From positions 1,054,001-1,118,000 of the forward strand of contig CAXXXL010000001.1 of the NCBI GenBank assembly GCA_963666505.2: DNA of 64,000 nucleotides, written 5' to 3'. This document shows, in pieces, positions 53,084 to 62,311 of this stretch (position 1 is its first letter; each line of letters opens with the position of its first letter). The notes beneath the pieces were generated by a model. That model did not search any database. It saw only the letters and a list, made by a program, of their open reading frames with translations, and had not been told where the DNA came from. The translations under genes were made by a program, and so were the position numbers. The DNA comes from JABGQS01 sp963666505. Lineage in GTDB: Bacteria; Bacillota; Clostridia; Christensenellales; SZUA-584.

Positions 53084-54868
53084 ATGATAAGGATACTAGA
53101 TAAATCAGTTTCGAATAAAATAGCCGCAGGAGAAGTTGTAGAGCGGCCTGTCAGCGTCGTTAAAGAACTTGTTGAAAACTCCATCGATGCAGGTGCAGGC
53201 GCTGTCAGCATCGATATTACAGAAGGCGGTATAAAGAGCATAACCATTACCGACAACGGCTCTGGTATAGCGTCTGAAGAAGTTGCGCTTGCGTTCGAGA
53301 AGCATGCAACAAGCAAGATAATGACTTTGAGCGACCTTGGGCACATAATCACACAGGGTTTTCGCGGCGAAGCACTATCCAGCATTGCGGCTGTCTGCGT
53401 AACAGATCTTAGAACCAAGACTCAGGATGAAGAAACAGGAACACATATTCGTATTTCCGGAGGCAGACTGGACTTCTGCAATCCTGCCGGGCTGCCCGGA
53501 GGCACAAGCATAACTGTCAGCAATCTTTTTTTCAACGTGCCTGCAAGGCGTAAGTTTTTAAAGAAACCGGGGCAGGAAGCGGCTTATATTTCAGACCTTG
53601 TTTCAAGATATATTTTGAGTTTTCCGGAAATATCGTTTCATTACCGAAGCGGCGGCAAAACTATATATCACAGCCCGGGCAGCGGCGACTTAAAAGATGC
53701 GATATACTGTGTTTACGGCAGAGAGATATCTGATAGTATAGCTTACGTAGACGAAGCTTACGGCGGTATACGCGTTTGGGGCTATGCTGCACGTCCAGGC
53801 ACATCAATGCGCAGCAAAAACACTGGGTCTGTGTTTGTAAACAGACGATATGTAAGGAACAGGCTGCTGTTCGATATGGTGATAGAAGCTTACGGACAGA
53901 CTCTGGTGAAAGGCGACTTTCCGTTCTTTGCTCTCAATATAGAGCTACCGTCGTCTCTTGTTGACGTGAACGTGCACCCGAACAAGCTCCAAGTGCGCTT
54001 TTCAGACAACGCTGCAGTAGAACATGTAATAAAAGAAGCGGTATCTAGTGCATGCGGGAATATCTACGGCAGGGTAAAATTATCAGTGCAAGAGGAAACT
54101 GAAGAACCCGCTCAGAAAGTTGAGATGCAGACTACGCAAACTTTTGTGCAGGAAGACTTGTTTTCCGGCTTTGCAAGAAGCGTTGTAAAAGAAGAAACCA
54201 CGGTAGACGATGACATAGCGCAACAACGGCAGAGCGGACAGAGGCCGGAGAACTTTATAGAGCAGCAGGACGCAGCGGCGCATAAACAGCCGGAGATAAA
54301 ACAAGAGCCTGCAGATGTTATAAGCTACAGACTCATCGGCAGCTTTGCCAACACGTATATTCTTGTAGAGCAGGCAGATAATCTGCTGCTGATAGACCAG
54401 CACGCAGCGCACGAGAGGCTGCTTTATGAAAAGTTTGTCAGCGAAGAGCAGACAGCGTCCCAGCGTCTTATGATACCAAAAGTTTTAAAGCTCTCACACG
54501 ATCAGATGAACACGATAGAAGAAAATATTGAAGTGTTCCGTCAGCTTGGTTTCGATATAGAACCGTTCGGCGCACTGGAATATAAGCTCTCGGCTGTGCC
54601 TTCGCTGCTGAAAGAGGCGCAAGCAGATCAGTTGATATTCGACGTGCTGGGCGATATAAAAAGCCCGATATTGAGAAAAAATGATCTTGTAAGAACTGCA
54701 TGCAGACGTGCTGTAAAAGCTAACGACAAGCTAAACGAAAAAGAGCTGCAGAGCCTCGTAGACAGCTTTTTGAAGACGGACGTAATACCAACGTGTCCTC
54801 ACGGGCGGCCAATCATCACAGTGCTGACAAAGAAGCAGATAGAGAAAAGCTTCAAGAGGACGGTATGA
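53084..54868 (+). CDS. mutL: DNA mismatch repair protein MutL
   Basis: 594 residues. GHKL ATPase motifs are near 20-45 (AAGEVVERPVSVVKELVENSIDAG), DNGSGI, KHATSK and GFRGEALSSI. The C-terminal nuclease region has DQHAAHERLLYEKF, ACRRAVKANDKL and CPHGRP motifs of latent-endonuclease MutL. It nicks the error-containing strand after MutS activation. The stop overlaps the miaA start. Confidence 0.94.
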   Translation: MIRILDKSVSNKIAAGEVVERPVSVVKELVENSIDAGAGAVSIDITEGGIKSITITDNGSGIASEEVALAFEKHATSKIMTLSDLGHIITQGFRGEALSSIAAVCVTDLRTKTQDEETGTHIRISGGRLDFCNPAGLPGGTSITVSNLFFNVPARRKFLKKPGQEAAYISDLVSRYILSFPEISFHYRSGGKTIYHSPGSGDLKDAIYCVYGREISDSIAYVDEAYGGIRVWGYAARPGTSMRSKNTGSVFVNRRYVRNRLLFDMVIEAYGQTLVKGDFPFFALNIELPSSLVDVNVHPNKLQVRFSDNAAVEHVIKEAVSSACGNIYGRVKLSVQEETEEPAQKVEMQTTQTFVQEDLFSGFARSVVKEETTVDDDIAQQRQSGQRPENFIEQQDAAAHKQPEIKQEPADVISYRLIGSFANTYILVEQADNLLLIDQHAAHERLLYEKFVSEEQTASQRLMIPKVLKLSHDQMNTIEENIEVFRQLGFDIEPFGALEYKLSAVPSLLKEAQADQLIFDVLGDIKSPILRKNDLVRTACRRAVKANDKLNEKELQSLVDSFLKTDVIPTCPHGRPIITVLTKKQIEKSFKRTV

Positions 54869-55782
54869 ACAGGTTTATAGTGATAACAGGCCCGACAGCA
54901 ACTGGAAAGACAGCGATATCAGTTGCCTTGGCAAAGAGCCTGGACACTCAGATAATATCTGCGGACAGCTGTCAGATATACAAAGGAATGGACATAGGGA
55001 CAGCTAAAGCAAACAGCAGCGAAATGCAAGGCGTTGTACACCACTTCATAGATATTGCAGAGCCGGACGAGGAATACTCCGCAGCGCTTTTCAAAAAGCA
55101 GGCGTTCGAAGTGATCGACAAGCTAAACGCAGCAGGAAAAACACCGATTGTTGCTGGCGGCACTGGATTATATGTAAATTCGCTTGTGTATGAGCTGGAT
55201 TTCAGCAAGGTAAGCAAAGACAGCAGCATAAGAGAAAGATATGAGAAAACTGCGGATGAGAAAGGCACGCTCTATCTTTACAATATACTTAAGGATAAAG
55301 ATCGCAAATACGCAGAAATAATTGCGGCTTCAGACAGAAGACGGATAATCAGAAGGCTGGAGATAATAGAACAGGGCGGCAGCCTCAGTTATGACTTCAG
55401 AAAGCCAAAAGAAGGCTATGGTATACTGATTATAGGCCTGAAGATGCCACGTGATGTCCTATACAAACGCACAGATGAACGTGTGGACACTATGCTTAAA
55501 GCAGGGCTTGAAAACGAAGTAAAAACGCTTTATAATCACTATGGCGATGTTGCGTCATTAAAGGCTATAGGCTATAAAGAATTCATAGGTTATTTTAAAG
55601 AAGAGTATGATTATAACGAGGCAGTAAGACTGATAAAGAGAAACACAAGAAGGTTTGCAAAACGTCAGCTTACGTGGTTTAATAGAGACAGCAGGATCAA
55701 GTGGTTTGATTTAAATATCGGCAGTTCTGCAGAGAGCGTTTTAAGACAAATCACAGAGTATATAAAAGAAAAGGGGTTTTAA
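54865..55782 (+). CDS. miaA: tRNA dimethylallyltransferase
   Basis: 305 residues. GPTATGKTAISVALAK is the P-loop, SADSCQIYKGMDIGTAK the substrate-binding motif and AGGTGLYVNSL near 95. It transfers the dimethylallyl group to A37 of tRNAs, the substrate of MiaB. Start 54865 overlaps the mutL stop (ATGA) and aligns with the family; a longer upstream frame is inside mutL. Confidence 0.94.
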   Translation: MNRFIVITGPTATGKTAISVALAKSLDTQIISADSCQIYKGMDIGTAKANSSEMQGVVHHFIDIAEPDEEYSAALFKKQAFEVIDKLNAAGKTPIVAGGTGLYVNSLVYELDFSKVSKDSSIRERYEKTADEKGTLYLYNILKDKDRKYAEIIAASDRRRIIRRLEIIEQGGSLSYDFRKPKEGYGILIIGLKMPRDVLYKRTDERVDTMLKAGLENEVKTLYNHYGDVASLKAIGYKEFIGYFKEEYDYNEAVRLIKRNTRRFAKRQLTWFNRDSRIKWFDLNIGSSAESVLRQITEYIKEKGF

Positions 55783-55784
55783 CA

Positions 55785-56030
55785 ATGCAGAAATCGGTTA
55801 TCGTTCTTCAGGATGTTTTCCTAAACCAGATCCGGAAAGAAAAAGTTACAGTTACGATTCATCTAACAAACGGATATCAGATAAAAGGAGTCGTAAAAGG
55901 CTTTGATAACTTCATAATTATACTCGAAAGTGAAGGTAAACAGCTTATGATCTACAAACACGCTGTTTCAACGATATCCCCGACAAAATCGGTATTGTTC
56001 CCGTTTACGGACAAACCAAAGGAAGAATAG
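55785..56030 (+). CDS. hfq: RNA chaperone Hfq
   Basis: 81 residues. QDVFLNQIRKEKVTVTIHLTNGYQIKG is Sm1 and YKHAVSTISP is Sm2 of the Sm-like fold. It binds small RNAs and mRNAs in the cytosol. Two bases after miaA, as in many bacteria. Confidence 0.95.
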   Translation: MQKSVIVLQDVFLNQIRKEKVTVTIHLTNGYQIKGVVKGFDNFIIILESEGKQLMIYKHAVSTISPTKSVLFPFTDKPKEE

Positions 56031-56031
56031 C

Positions 56032-57303
56032 TTGCTCGAAAGCTTTGGTATAGATAAAAAAATCGTTTCGCTTGTAGAGGATGCGCAGCGTTCTCTGTCA
56101 AGCAGTTTTGAATACGTCGATGTACTAAGCGAATATAACACTTTTAAAGTAATCGATGCGTTTCGCAAAGAGAATATCGGCGCCCATCATTTTTCCGCTT
56201 CAAACGGGTACGGCTACAGTGACGCTGGCAGGGATGCACTTGCCAGTGTTTTAGCACGCATTTTTGGAGCGGGCAGCGCCGTTGTAAGCCCGCATATAGC
56301 GTGCGGGACCCATGCCATAGCGCTTGCGCTGTATGCTGTGCTGCGTCCGTCAGACACGCTGATAAGCGTTACGGGAAGACCATACGATACTCTTAACGAA
56401 GTAATAGGAAAACCTGAAAGCGATACAGGATCACTTATAGATTTAGGCGTAGAATATATACAGGTAGACTTAAATGAGCAAGGGAAAATCGACATTGAAG
56501 AGGTTTTGAAAGCTGCGTCGCAATGCAGCAGCCCAAAAGTCGTTTTTCTGCAGCGCAGCCGTGGCTACGAATGGCGCAGTGCGCTGAGTATGAACGAAAT
56601 CGAACAATTTTCAAAGATTATAAAAGAAGCCTATCCCGATATAATAATAATAGTCGACAACTGCTACGGCGAGTTCTGTGAGAAAACCGAACCGACACAG
56701 CATGGCGCAGACCTTATTGCCGGCTCGCTCATTAAAAATCCCGGAGGGGGGCTTGCCCCAACGGGAGGTTATATAGCAGGAAGACAAGATTTGATTAGCC
56801 TGGTGGAAAACAGGCTTGTTTGCCCCGGCCTTGGGGGCGAAGTCGGCTCATACGAAGCATCCTACAGACCGTTTTTCCAAGGGATGTTCATGGCGCCGCA
56901 TGTGGTGGGGGAGGCGCTTAAGGGGAGCATACTCTCTGCAAAGGTGTTCGAGATGCTGGGCTACGATGTCTATCCTTCTTCAGACGCTTTAAGGAGCGAT
57001 ATAACGCAGTCTGTAAAGCTAAATGATAAAGAACTGCTGCTTGCATACACAAGAGGTATACAGAGCGCTTCAGCCGTAGACAGCCGTGCCGTTCCGGAGC
57101 CCTGGGATATGCCGGGCTACAGCGATAAGATAGTCATGGCCGCAGGTACTTTCGTACAGGGCTCTTCAATAGAGCTTTCAGCAGACGCACCAATAAAACC
57201 GCCTTATATAGTTTATGCCCAGGGCGGGCTCTCCTATTCGCATATGAAGCTTGGACTTATGATTGCTTTGAGTGACTGGTTTGGAATGAATATAGTAAAA
57301 TGA
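56032..57303 (+). CDS. YnbB-type methionine gamma-lyase-family PLP protein
   Basis: 423 residues, Cys/Met-metabolism PLP fold. The PLP lysine is in SLIKNPGGGLAPTGGYIAG near 237, and HHFSASNGYGYSDAG near 46 and IIIVDNCYGEF near 206 match the YnbB ('aluminium resistance') family. Reaction unknown; conserved next to hfq in Clostridia and Bacilli. The start is TTG at 56032, one base after the hfq stop. The 156-base gap downstream contains only weak hairpins, including GCACT-AGTGC followed by an A-rich tail. Confidence 0.88.
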   Translation: MLESFGIDKKIVSLVEDAQRSLSSSFEYVDVLSEYNTFKVIDAFRKENIGAHHFSASNGYGYSDAGRDALASVLARIFGAGSAVVSPHIACGTHAIALALYAVLRPSDTLISVTGRPYDTLNEVIGKPESDTGSLIDLGVEYIQVDLNEQGKIDIEEVLKAASQCSSPKVVFLQRSRGYEWRSALSMNEIEQFSKIIKEAYPDIIIIVDNCYGEFCEKTEPTQHGADLIAGSLIKNPGGGLAPTGGYIAGRQDLISLVENRLVCPGLGGEVGSYEASYRPFFQGMFMAPHVVGEALKGSILSAKVFEMLGYDVYPSSDALRSDITQSVKLNDKELLLAYTRGIQSASAVDSRAVPEPWDMPGYSDKIVMAAGTFVQGSSIELSADAPIKPPYIVYAQGGLSYSHMKLGLMIALSDWFGMNIVK

Positions 57304-57459
57304 AAAACTAATTACAAAATTTAAGTTCCGACTAAAAATATGGATTCATAAATAAAGGGTATGATTGGTTAAAAAAGGCTTGAAGCACTAAGGCTCAGTG
57401 CATAAAAATAACCCCTACCAGACAAAACAAGCAGAGGTTACGATTCTTTTAAGCTGCAA

Positions 57460-58077
57460 TCAGAACATTCGCAGCACGCCTATTACCTTGCCGAGGATAT
57501 CAAGTTCCTTCGCATATATAGGTTCATAGTTTTCATTTTCAGGCTGCAGACGAATTCTGTCTTTCTCAGCAAAAAATCTTTTTACAGTCGCTTCATCGTC
57601 CATCATTGCAACAACAATATCTCCGTTGTCGGCTGTTTTCTGTTTTTTCGCAATTATCCGGTCCATGTCCTTTATTCCGGCATCGGTCATACTGTCACCT
57701 TTAACGTTGAGTATGAAAACATCTTCGCTGCCAAGAAGAGAGAATGGCAGTGTAATATATTCTTCAATATTCTCAACTGCTGTTATAGGCACGCCTGCTG
57801 CCACGTTTCCGACGACAGGAACAGCAATCATTCGCTCACTGCTTCCGTCTTCTCTTGGATCCGTACCATACAATATCTTTGTAGTTCTCGGTTTAGCATT
57901 GTTTCTGAAAATATAGCCCTTCTTTTCAAGTTGTGTAAGATGAGCATGTGCAGTAGAAGTAGATTTAAGATTGAGAGCATCGCAAACTTCTCTGACGCTT
58001 GGAGCATAACCATTCTTAGATATATATTCCTTCATATAATCAAATACATCTTTTTGTCTTTGAGTCAGTTCAACCAT
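57460..58077 (-). CDS. lexA: SOS repressor LexA
   Basis: 205 residues. N-terminal winged helix (QRQKDVFDYMKEYISKNGYAPSVREVCDALNL), the self-cleavage site Ala-Gly in GNVAAGVP near 94, the catalytic serine in GDSMTDAG near 129 and lysine in DDEATVKRFF near 167. It represses DNA-damage genes until RecA triggers cleavage. GAGGTGAT precedes the ATG. A candidate LexA box sits just upstream of its -35. Confidence 0.95.
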   Translation of the reverse strand: MVELTQRQKDVFDYMKEYISKNGYAPSVREVCDALNLKSTSTAHAHLTQLEKKGYIFRNNAKPRTTKILYGTDPREDGSSERMIAVPVVGNVAAGVPITAVENIEEYITLPFSLLGSEDVFILNVKGDSMTDAGIKDMDRIIAKKQKTADNGDIVVAMMDDEATVKRFFAEKDRIRLQPENENYEPIYAKELDILGKVIGVLRMF

Positions 58078-58096
58078 AATTTATCACCTCGTCAAT

Positions 58097-58147
58097 ATAA
58101 TATCAAAAATAATTTACAGTGTCAACGAAAAGGCAAACATTCGTTTC
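58097..58147 (-). promoter_or_regulatory. lexA promoter with SOS box
   Basis: On the minus strand, TTGACA (58125-58120), a 17-base spacer and TATTAT (58102-58097). Upstream of it, GAAACGAATGTTTG (58147-58134) matches 12 of 14 positions of the Bacillus-type LexA consensus CGAACRNRYGTTYC (read on the plus strand). Confidence 0.75.
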
Positions 58148-58157
58148 AGTATAAAAA

Positions 58158-59189
58158 CTACATATCCTTATCGTTGATTTTTACGATGCCAGCGGCCTTT
58201 TTACGCTGCTGTTCGTCGATTGCAGCGTAATGTTTTTTTGTAGTGTTAACATCTTTATGGCCAAGAACATCCGCAACAAGATAGATATCACCAGTCTGCT
58301 GATAAAGCATCGTGCCGTATGTGCTCCTAAGTTTATGAGGCGAAATATCTTTAAGAGGCACTGCAATCCTTGCATACTTTTTTACAAGCTCCTGAAGCGC
58401 ACGAACACTCATTCGTTTGTTTTGGAGCGATAAAAACATGGGGGAGGAGGGGGAGTAGTCTGGTCTCGTCTTTCGCTGTTCAATATACGAAATCAATGCC
58501 CGCTCTGCTTCTTCGCCAATATATAAAAACACTTCGTTTCCGCCTTTGCGAAGCGCTTTGAACTGTCTGTTTTCAAAATCAAAGTCGCTTATATCCAGCG
58601 CAGCCAGTTCACTTATACGAATACCGGTCGTTAACAATAAAGTGAAAATAGCAACGTCACGAACAAGTGTTCTTTTTTGATACGCCTGCTGTCTTTCAGT
58701 AAGTCCGGCGCCTGTAGACACAACATGCAAAAGTTTTGCTGCTTCCTGCTGGCTTAGCCTGAGTATAGGTTTTTCATGAATTTTCGGGGTTTGCAGCTTT
58801 GTGGTGATATTAGAGCCGATTATTTCTTTGTTATAGTAATACTTGTAAAGAGACCTTATAGACGATAATTTTCGCGCGATGCCTTTTTCGCTGTTTTGTA
58901 CAACAGCGTCGTTTTTATAATAAAGTGACAGATACTCCATGTAAATTTCCAGATCACGCATAGAAACGTCTTCAAGCTGTCTTGCATAAGTTATATTACG
59001 CCCAAGGTCTTCGTCCAGAAACTTAAAGAACAAACGCAGGTCATATGCATAGTTTATCTGCGTAAGCAGCGAAGTGTTTTGCTTTATGCCGCGAAAGAAG
59101 TCAAGACAGAACTTTGGAAGGGTGTCAAGAACGCTCTGCAGTTTCTTTGCTTTTTGTATAGTGATTTCATTTTTGCTTTGTTTAGACAT
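58158..59189 (-). CDS. Tyrosine recombinase (XerC/D-type)
   Basis: 343 residues. An N-terminal SAM-like core-binding domain (about 20-120) and a catalytic domain with Arg in TTGIRISELAALD near 193, Lys in ALRKGGNEVF, the HxxR motif SPHKLRSTYG near 282 and the final HKDVNTTKKHYAAI with the nucleophilic tyrosine near 318. All catalytic residues are present. Position before lexA with no att site, phage or transposon genes suggests a resident chromosomal recombinase, not a mobile element. Its natural site is unknown. Confidence 0.88.
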   Translation of the reverse strand: MSKQSKNEITIQKAKKLQSVLDTLPKFCLDFFRGIKQNTSLLTQINYAYDLRLFFKFLDEDLGRNITYARQLEDVSMRDLEIYMEYLSLYYKNDAVVQNSEKGIARKLSSIRSLYKYYYNKEIIGSNITTKLQTPKIHEKPILRLSQQEAAKLLHVVSTGAGLTERQQAYQKRTLVRDVAIFTLLLTTGIRISELAALDISDFDFENRQFKALRKGGNEVFLYIGEEAERALISYIEQRKTRPDYSPSSPMFLSLQNKRMSVRALQELVKKYARIAVPLKDISPHKLRSTYGTMLYQQTGDIYLVADVLGHKDVNTTKKHYAAIDEQQRKKAAGIVKINDKDM

Positions 59190-59227
59190 AAGACGGAGCC
59201 CTCGTTAATACGGCTTATTTTGCCTGA

Positions 59228-59256
59228 ATTATAGCATATACAGCAGAAAAAAGCAA
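59228..59256 (-). promoter_or_regulatory. Promoter of the tyrosine recombinase gene
   Basis: On the minus strand, TTGCTT (59256-59251), a 17-base spacer and TATAAT (59233-59228). The -35 lies inside the T-run of the rnhA terminator. Confidence 0.75.
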
Positions 59257-59292
59257 TAACTATGCGCAAAACTTGTCTTTTACGCATAGTTA
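59245..59292 (-). terminator. Terminator of rnhA
   Basis: A perfect 10-bp stem, TAACTATGCG/CGCATAGTTA (59292-59257), extended by four further pairs, followed by TTGCTTTTTT on the minus strand. Confidence 0.85.
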
Positions 59293-59358
59293 CGTGTATT
59301 TTAACTATACACCTGATGGGCAAAAATCTATATTTATACAGTACAATATAGCTCTTGG

Positions 59359-59814
59359 CTATGCCTTCTCTTCTTCCACTGAGTTATTCTTTATCTCACA
59401 GCGTGCCATTTCGTCGCAGATGTTGTTATACTTATCGTCAGAATGTCCTTTTACTTTCCGATAAGTAACTTTATGCCTGTGCATCGCTTCAAGTATGCCT
59501 TTCCATAGGTCCTGGTTCTCAACATCCTTTTTGTTTGCGGTTCTCCAGCCGTTATTCTGCCATGTGACTATCCATCCCTTTTCAAATGCATTATGGATAT
59601 AAGCGCTGTCAGTGTGCACAACAACAGCGCATGGCTCTCTTAGCGCCTCAAGCGCCTTTAAAACAGCTGTTAGTTCCATACGGTTGTTTGTTGTGTCGGG
59701 TTCATATCCGCTGATGCGTTTTTCATTGCCTCTGTAGATAAGAACGGCTGCCCATCCCCCGGGTCCCGGATTAAAAGAGCAGGCTCCGTCAGTATATATA
59801 TTAACTTTCTTCAT
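59359..59814 (-). CDS. rnhA: Ribonuclease HI
   Basis: 151 residues. Four acidic catalytic residues are in place: Asp in IYTDGAC near 8, Glu in NNRMELTA near 46, Asp in VVHTDSAY near 68 and Asp in CDEMAR near 138. It removes RNA from RNA-DNA hybrids. Start 59814 (ATG) matches the family; a GTG two codons upstream is possible. It lies directly behind proC. Confidence 0.93.
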   Translation of the reverse strand: MKKVNIYTDGACSFNPGPGGWAAVLIYRGNEKRISGYEPDTTNNRMELTAVLKALEALREPCAVVVHTDSAYIHNAFEKGWIVTWQNNGWRTANKKDVENQDLWKGILEAMHRHKVTYRKVKGHSDDKYNNICDEMARCEIKNNSVEEEKA

Positions 59815-59816
59815 TT

Positions 59817-60623
59817 TCACTCTGCCAGCTCTTTAGATCTGTCTGCACATTTCTTGACAGCTTTTATAACTATGCCCCGAAAGCCGTCTTCTTCTAGCGA
59901 TTTTACTGCCTCTATGGTCGTTCCTCCCGGCGAACATACAGCGTCTTTCAGCGCCCCCGGATGTGTACCTGTTTCCATAACCATTTTTGAAGCGCCGAAA
60001 ACAGTCTGTGCCGCAAGCGTCATAGACATATCCCTCGGAAGCCCGCAAAGAACACCTGCATCCGCAAGAGCCTCGATAAACATAAATACATATGCCGGGC
60101 CGCTTCCGGATACTGCGGTAACAGCGTCCATGAGCTTTGCAGGAGCATGCTCGACTTTGCCTAGTGAAACGAACAAAGATTCTATAAAACTAACGACTTT
60201 TTCGTCTGCGCTGCTCGGCGTTTCAAATACGCTCATGCCCTCTCCAGAAAGCAGCGGCGTGTTAGGCATTAGTCTAAGCACCTTTTTATCGGCACCAATA
60301 ATAGATTTTATCTTGTCTGCACTCCATCCTGCAGCAATAGATACTATTGTTTTATCAGCAATACATTCCTTTAAATCGACAAGCAGGACTGGCAGTATAT
60401 TAGGCTTCACTGCAATCAGCAATATATCGCTGTTATGACAAAGTTCTTCTAATGATACGGACGCCATCACACCGTATTCTTTCTTGAGCTCAGTTGTTTT
60501 TGCAGTGTCGATGTCATAAACGTTGACCATGCCGGGCTCTATGCTGCCTTTGTCAAGTGCACCCTTTAAAATAGCCTGCGCCATGTTGCCTGCACCTATA
60601 ATACCTAAAATATACCCTCTCAA
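59817..60623 (-). CDS. proC: Pyrroline-5-carboxylate reductase
   Basis: 268 residues. NAD(P) loop IIGAGNMAQAILKG near residue 8, MPNTPLLSGEGM near 118 and GSGPAYVFMFIEALADAG near 163 form the complete P5CR signature. It makes proline in the final step of its biosynthesis. Ribosome site TAGGAGG precedes the start. Confidence 0.94.
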   Translation of the reverse strand: MRGYILGIIGAGNMAQAILKGALDKGSIEPGMVNVYDIDTAKTTELKKEYGVMASVSLEELCHNSDILLIAVKPNILPVLLVDLKECIADKTIVSIAAGWSADKIKSIIGADKKVLRLMPNTPLLSGEGMSVFETPSSADEKVVSFIESLFVSLGKVEHAPAKLMDAVTAVSGSGPAYVFMFIEALADAGVLCGLPRDMSMTLAAQTVFGASKMVMETGTHPGALKDAVCSPGGTTIEAVKSLEEDGFRGIVIKAVKKCADRSKELAE

Positions 60624-60638
60624 TTTTAAAACCTCCTA

Positions 60639-60667
60639 TTGACTACAATCTTTAAATTGTTTATAAT
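60639..60667 (+). promoter_or_regulatory. Promoter of tRNA-Trp
   Basis: TTGACT at 60639-60644, a 17-base spacer and TATAAT at 60662-60667, 18 bases before the tRNA; divergent from proC. Confidence 0.85.
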
Positions 60668-60684
60668 ACCTTTTGTTACGTTAA

Positions 60685-60760
60685 AGGGGAGTGGCTCAAC
60701 TGGTAGAGCATCGGTCTCCAAAACCGAGGGTTGCGTGTTCGATTCGCGTCTCCCCTGCCA
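60685..60760 (+). tRNA. tRNA-Trp(CCA)
   Basis: AGGGGAG/CTCCCCT acceptor, anticodon CCA in CTCCAAA, T-arm GTGTTCGATTC, discriminator G and encoded CCA. A solitary tRNA with its own promoter and terminator. Confidence 0.94.
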
Positions 60761-60779
60761 CACGCAGATTTTTCTGCAC

Positions 60780-60816
60780 AAACTGCCGGAATATATAACC
60801 GCCGGCAGTTTTTATT
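60780..60816 (+). terminator. Terminator of tRNA-Trp
   Basis: AACTGCCGG (60781-60789) and CCGGCAGTT (60802-60810) followed by TTTATTTT. Confidence 0.85.
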
Positions 60817-60856
60817 TTACTTATATATAAAGTTATTTCATCTATAAATCAAGTAT

Positions 60857-62287
60857 TTATACAGTTACTTCTCCCTCTTCACCAAGTTCATCTGAATACT
60901 TCTCAAGCAAAGGCTTTACATGTTTTTCAACAAAGATGTCAGTCTGGATGGCTGCACAGCCTGTAAACTTAACCGGGTCAACAAGGTTGTCGATATCGGC
61001 GTGTGACAGCATGAAGCTCTTATCCTGCTTTATGAGGTCAAGAAGGTTGTTGTCAAGACCGGACTGCTTCACCCTTGCACCGGCTGCCATCGAATACTCA
61101 CGTATCTTTTCATGCAGCTCCTGCCTGTCTCCCCCACGTTTAACAGCCTCCATAAGTATTGTTTCAGTAGCCATGAACGGCAGCTCTTCGTTGACGTGTT
61201 TTTTTATAACGTTTTCATAGACGACCATGCCGTCTGTTATGTTGAGATACAGGTTTAGCACTGCGTCAACAGCCAGAAAGCTCTGCGGCACTATTAGACG
61301 CTTGTTTGCTGAATCGTCAAGCGTTCGCTCGAACCACTGTGTAGAAGCCGTTACAGAAGCGCTCAGCGGCATACAGAGCACAAACCGGCACAGTGCGCCC
61401 ATTCTCTCGCTCCTCATTGGGTTGCGCTTATACGCCATTGCAGAGCTGCCTATCTGATTTTTGTTGAACGGCTCTTCAATCTCTTTAAGGTTCTGAAGCA
61501 GGCGAAGATCATTTGAAAACTTATAAGCGCTCTGCGCAATAAGCGAGAGTGTATTTAGTACGATAGTATCGAATTTGCGTGGATAGGTCTGACCGGTAAC
61601 GGCATATGAAGAACCAAAGCCCATTTTTTTGCAAACCAGACTGTCAAGTTCTGCAACTTTGGATGCGTCTGCGTCAAACAACGTCAGGAAGCTAGCGCCG
61701 GTGCCCGTAGTTCCCTTTGCACCCCTCAGTTTATATCCGTCAAGTATGCTATCAATTGCCTCAAGGTCGCCCAGCAGGTCCTGCATCCAAAGAGTGGCAC
61801 GCTTGCCTACGGTAGTCAGCTGTGCAGGCTGATAATGCGTAAACCCAAGCGTCGGCATATCCTTATACTGCAGCGCAAAATCGGCAAGGTGAGCAATTAC
61901 GTTTATCAGCTTTCTGCGTACAAGCAAAAGTCCGTCATAAATCACTATAAGGTCTGTGTTGTCTCCAACATAACAGCTCGTTGCTCCAAGATGTATGATA
62001 GGTTTTGCTTTTGCACACTGCTCGCCATATGCATATACGTGTGACATAACATCGTGACGAACGAGACTTTCGCGTTCCTGTGCCACTTCATAATTGATAT
62101 CGTCCTTATATTTTTCAAGTTCCTCAATCTGCTCATCTGTAATATTAAGCCCAAGTTCTTTCTGCGCCTGTGCAAGCGCGATCCAGAGCCTGCGCCATGT
62201 CTTGAACTTCTTATCGTCAGAGAAGTTTTGCGCCATGCTTTTTGAGGCATATCTTGTTATAAGAGGGTTTTCATAAATATCTTTCAT
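60857..62287 (-). CDS. purB: Adenylosuccinate lyase
   Basis: 476 residues. The fumarase-superfamily signature is IGSSAMAYKRNPMRSERMG near 290 with the catalytic serine, plus LGATSCYVGDNTDL near 95 and TGTGASFLTLF near 192. It splits adenylosuccinate and SAICAR in purine synthesis. The AMAYKRNP form (Ala for Pro) is seen in Firmicute PurB. Followed only by AT-rich DNA and the opposing tRNA-Trp unit. Confidence 0.94.
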   Translation of the reverse strand: MKDIYENPLITRYASKSMAQNFSDDKKFKTWRRLWIALAQAQKELGLNITDEQIEELEKYKDDINYEVAQERESLVRHDVMSHVYAYGEQCAKAKPIIHLGATSCYVGDNTDLIVIYDGLLLVRRKLINVIAHLADFALQYKDMPTLGFTHYQPAQLTTVGKRATLWMQDLLGDLEAIDSILDGYKLRGAKGTTGTGASFLTLFDADASKVAELDSLVCKKMGFGSSYAVTGQTYPRKFDTIVLNTLSLIAQSAYKFSNDLRLLQNLKEIEEPFNKNQIGSSAMAYKRNPMRSERMGALCRFVLCMPLSASVTASTQWFERTLDDSANKRLIVPQSFLAVDAVLNLYLNITDGMVVYENVIKKHVNEELPFMATETILMEAVKRGGDRQELHEKIREYSMAAGARVKQSGLDNNLLDLIKQDKSFMLSHADIDNLVDPVKFTGCAAIQTDIFVEKHVKPLLEKYSDELGEEGEVTV

Positions 62288-62311
62288 TTTTGCCGTCCTT
62301 TTTTATATTAT

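Noticed and set aside
58158..59189. Tyrosine recombinase as the mark of a mobile element
   Set aside because: Flanked by core genes (lexA, rnhA, proC), with no att repeat, excisionase, phage or transposon gene nearby; treated as a resident recombinase.
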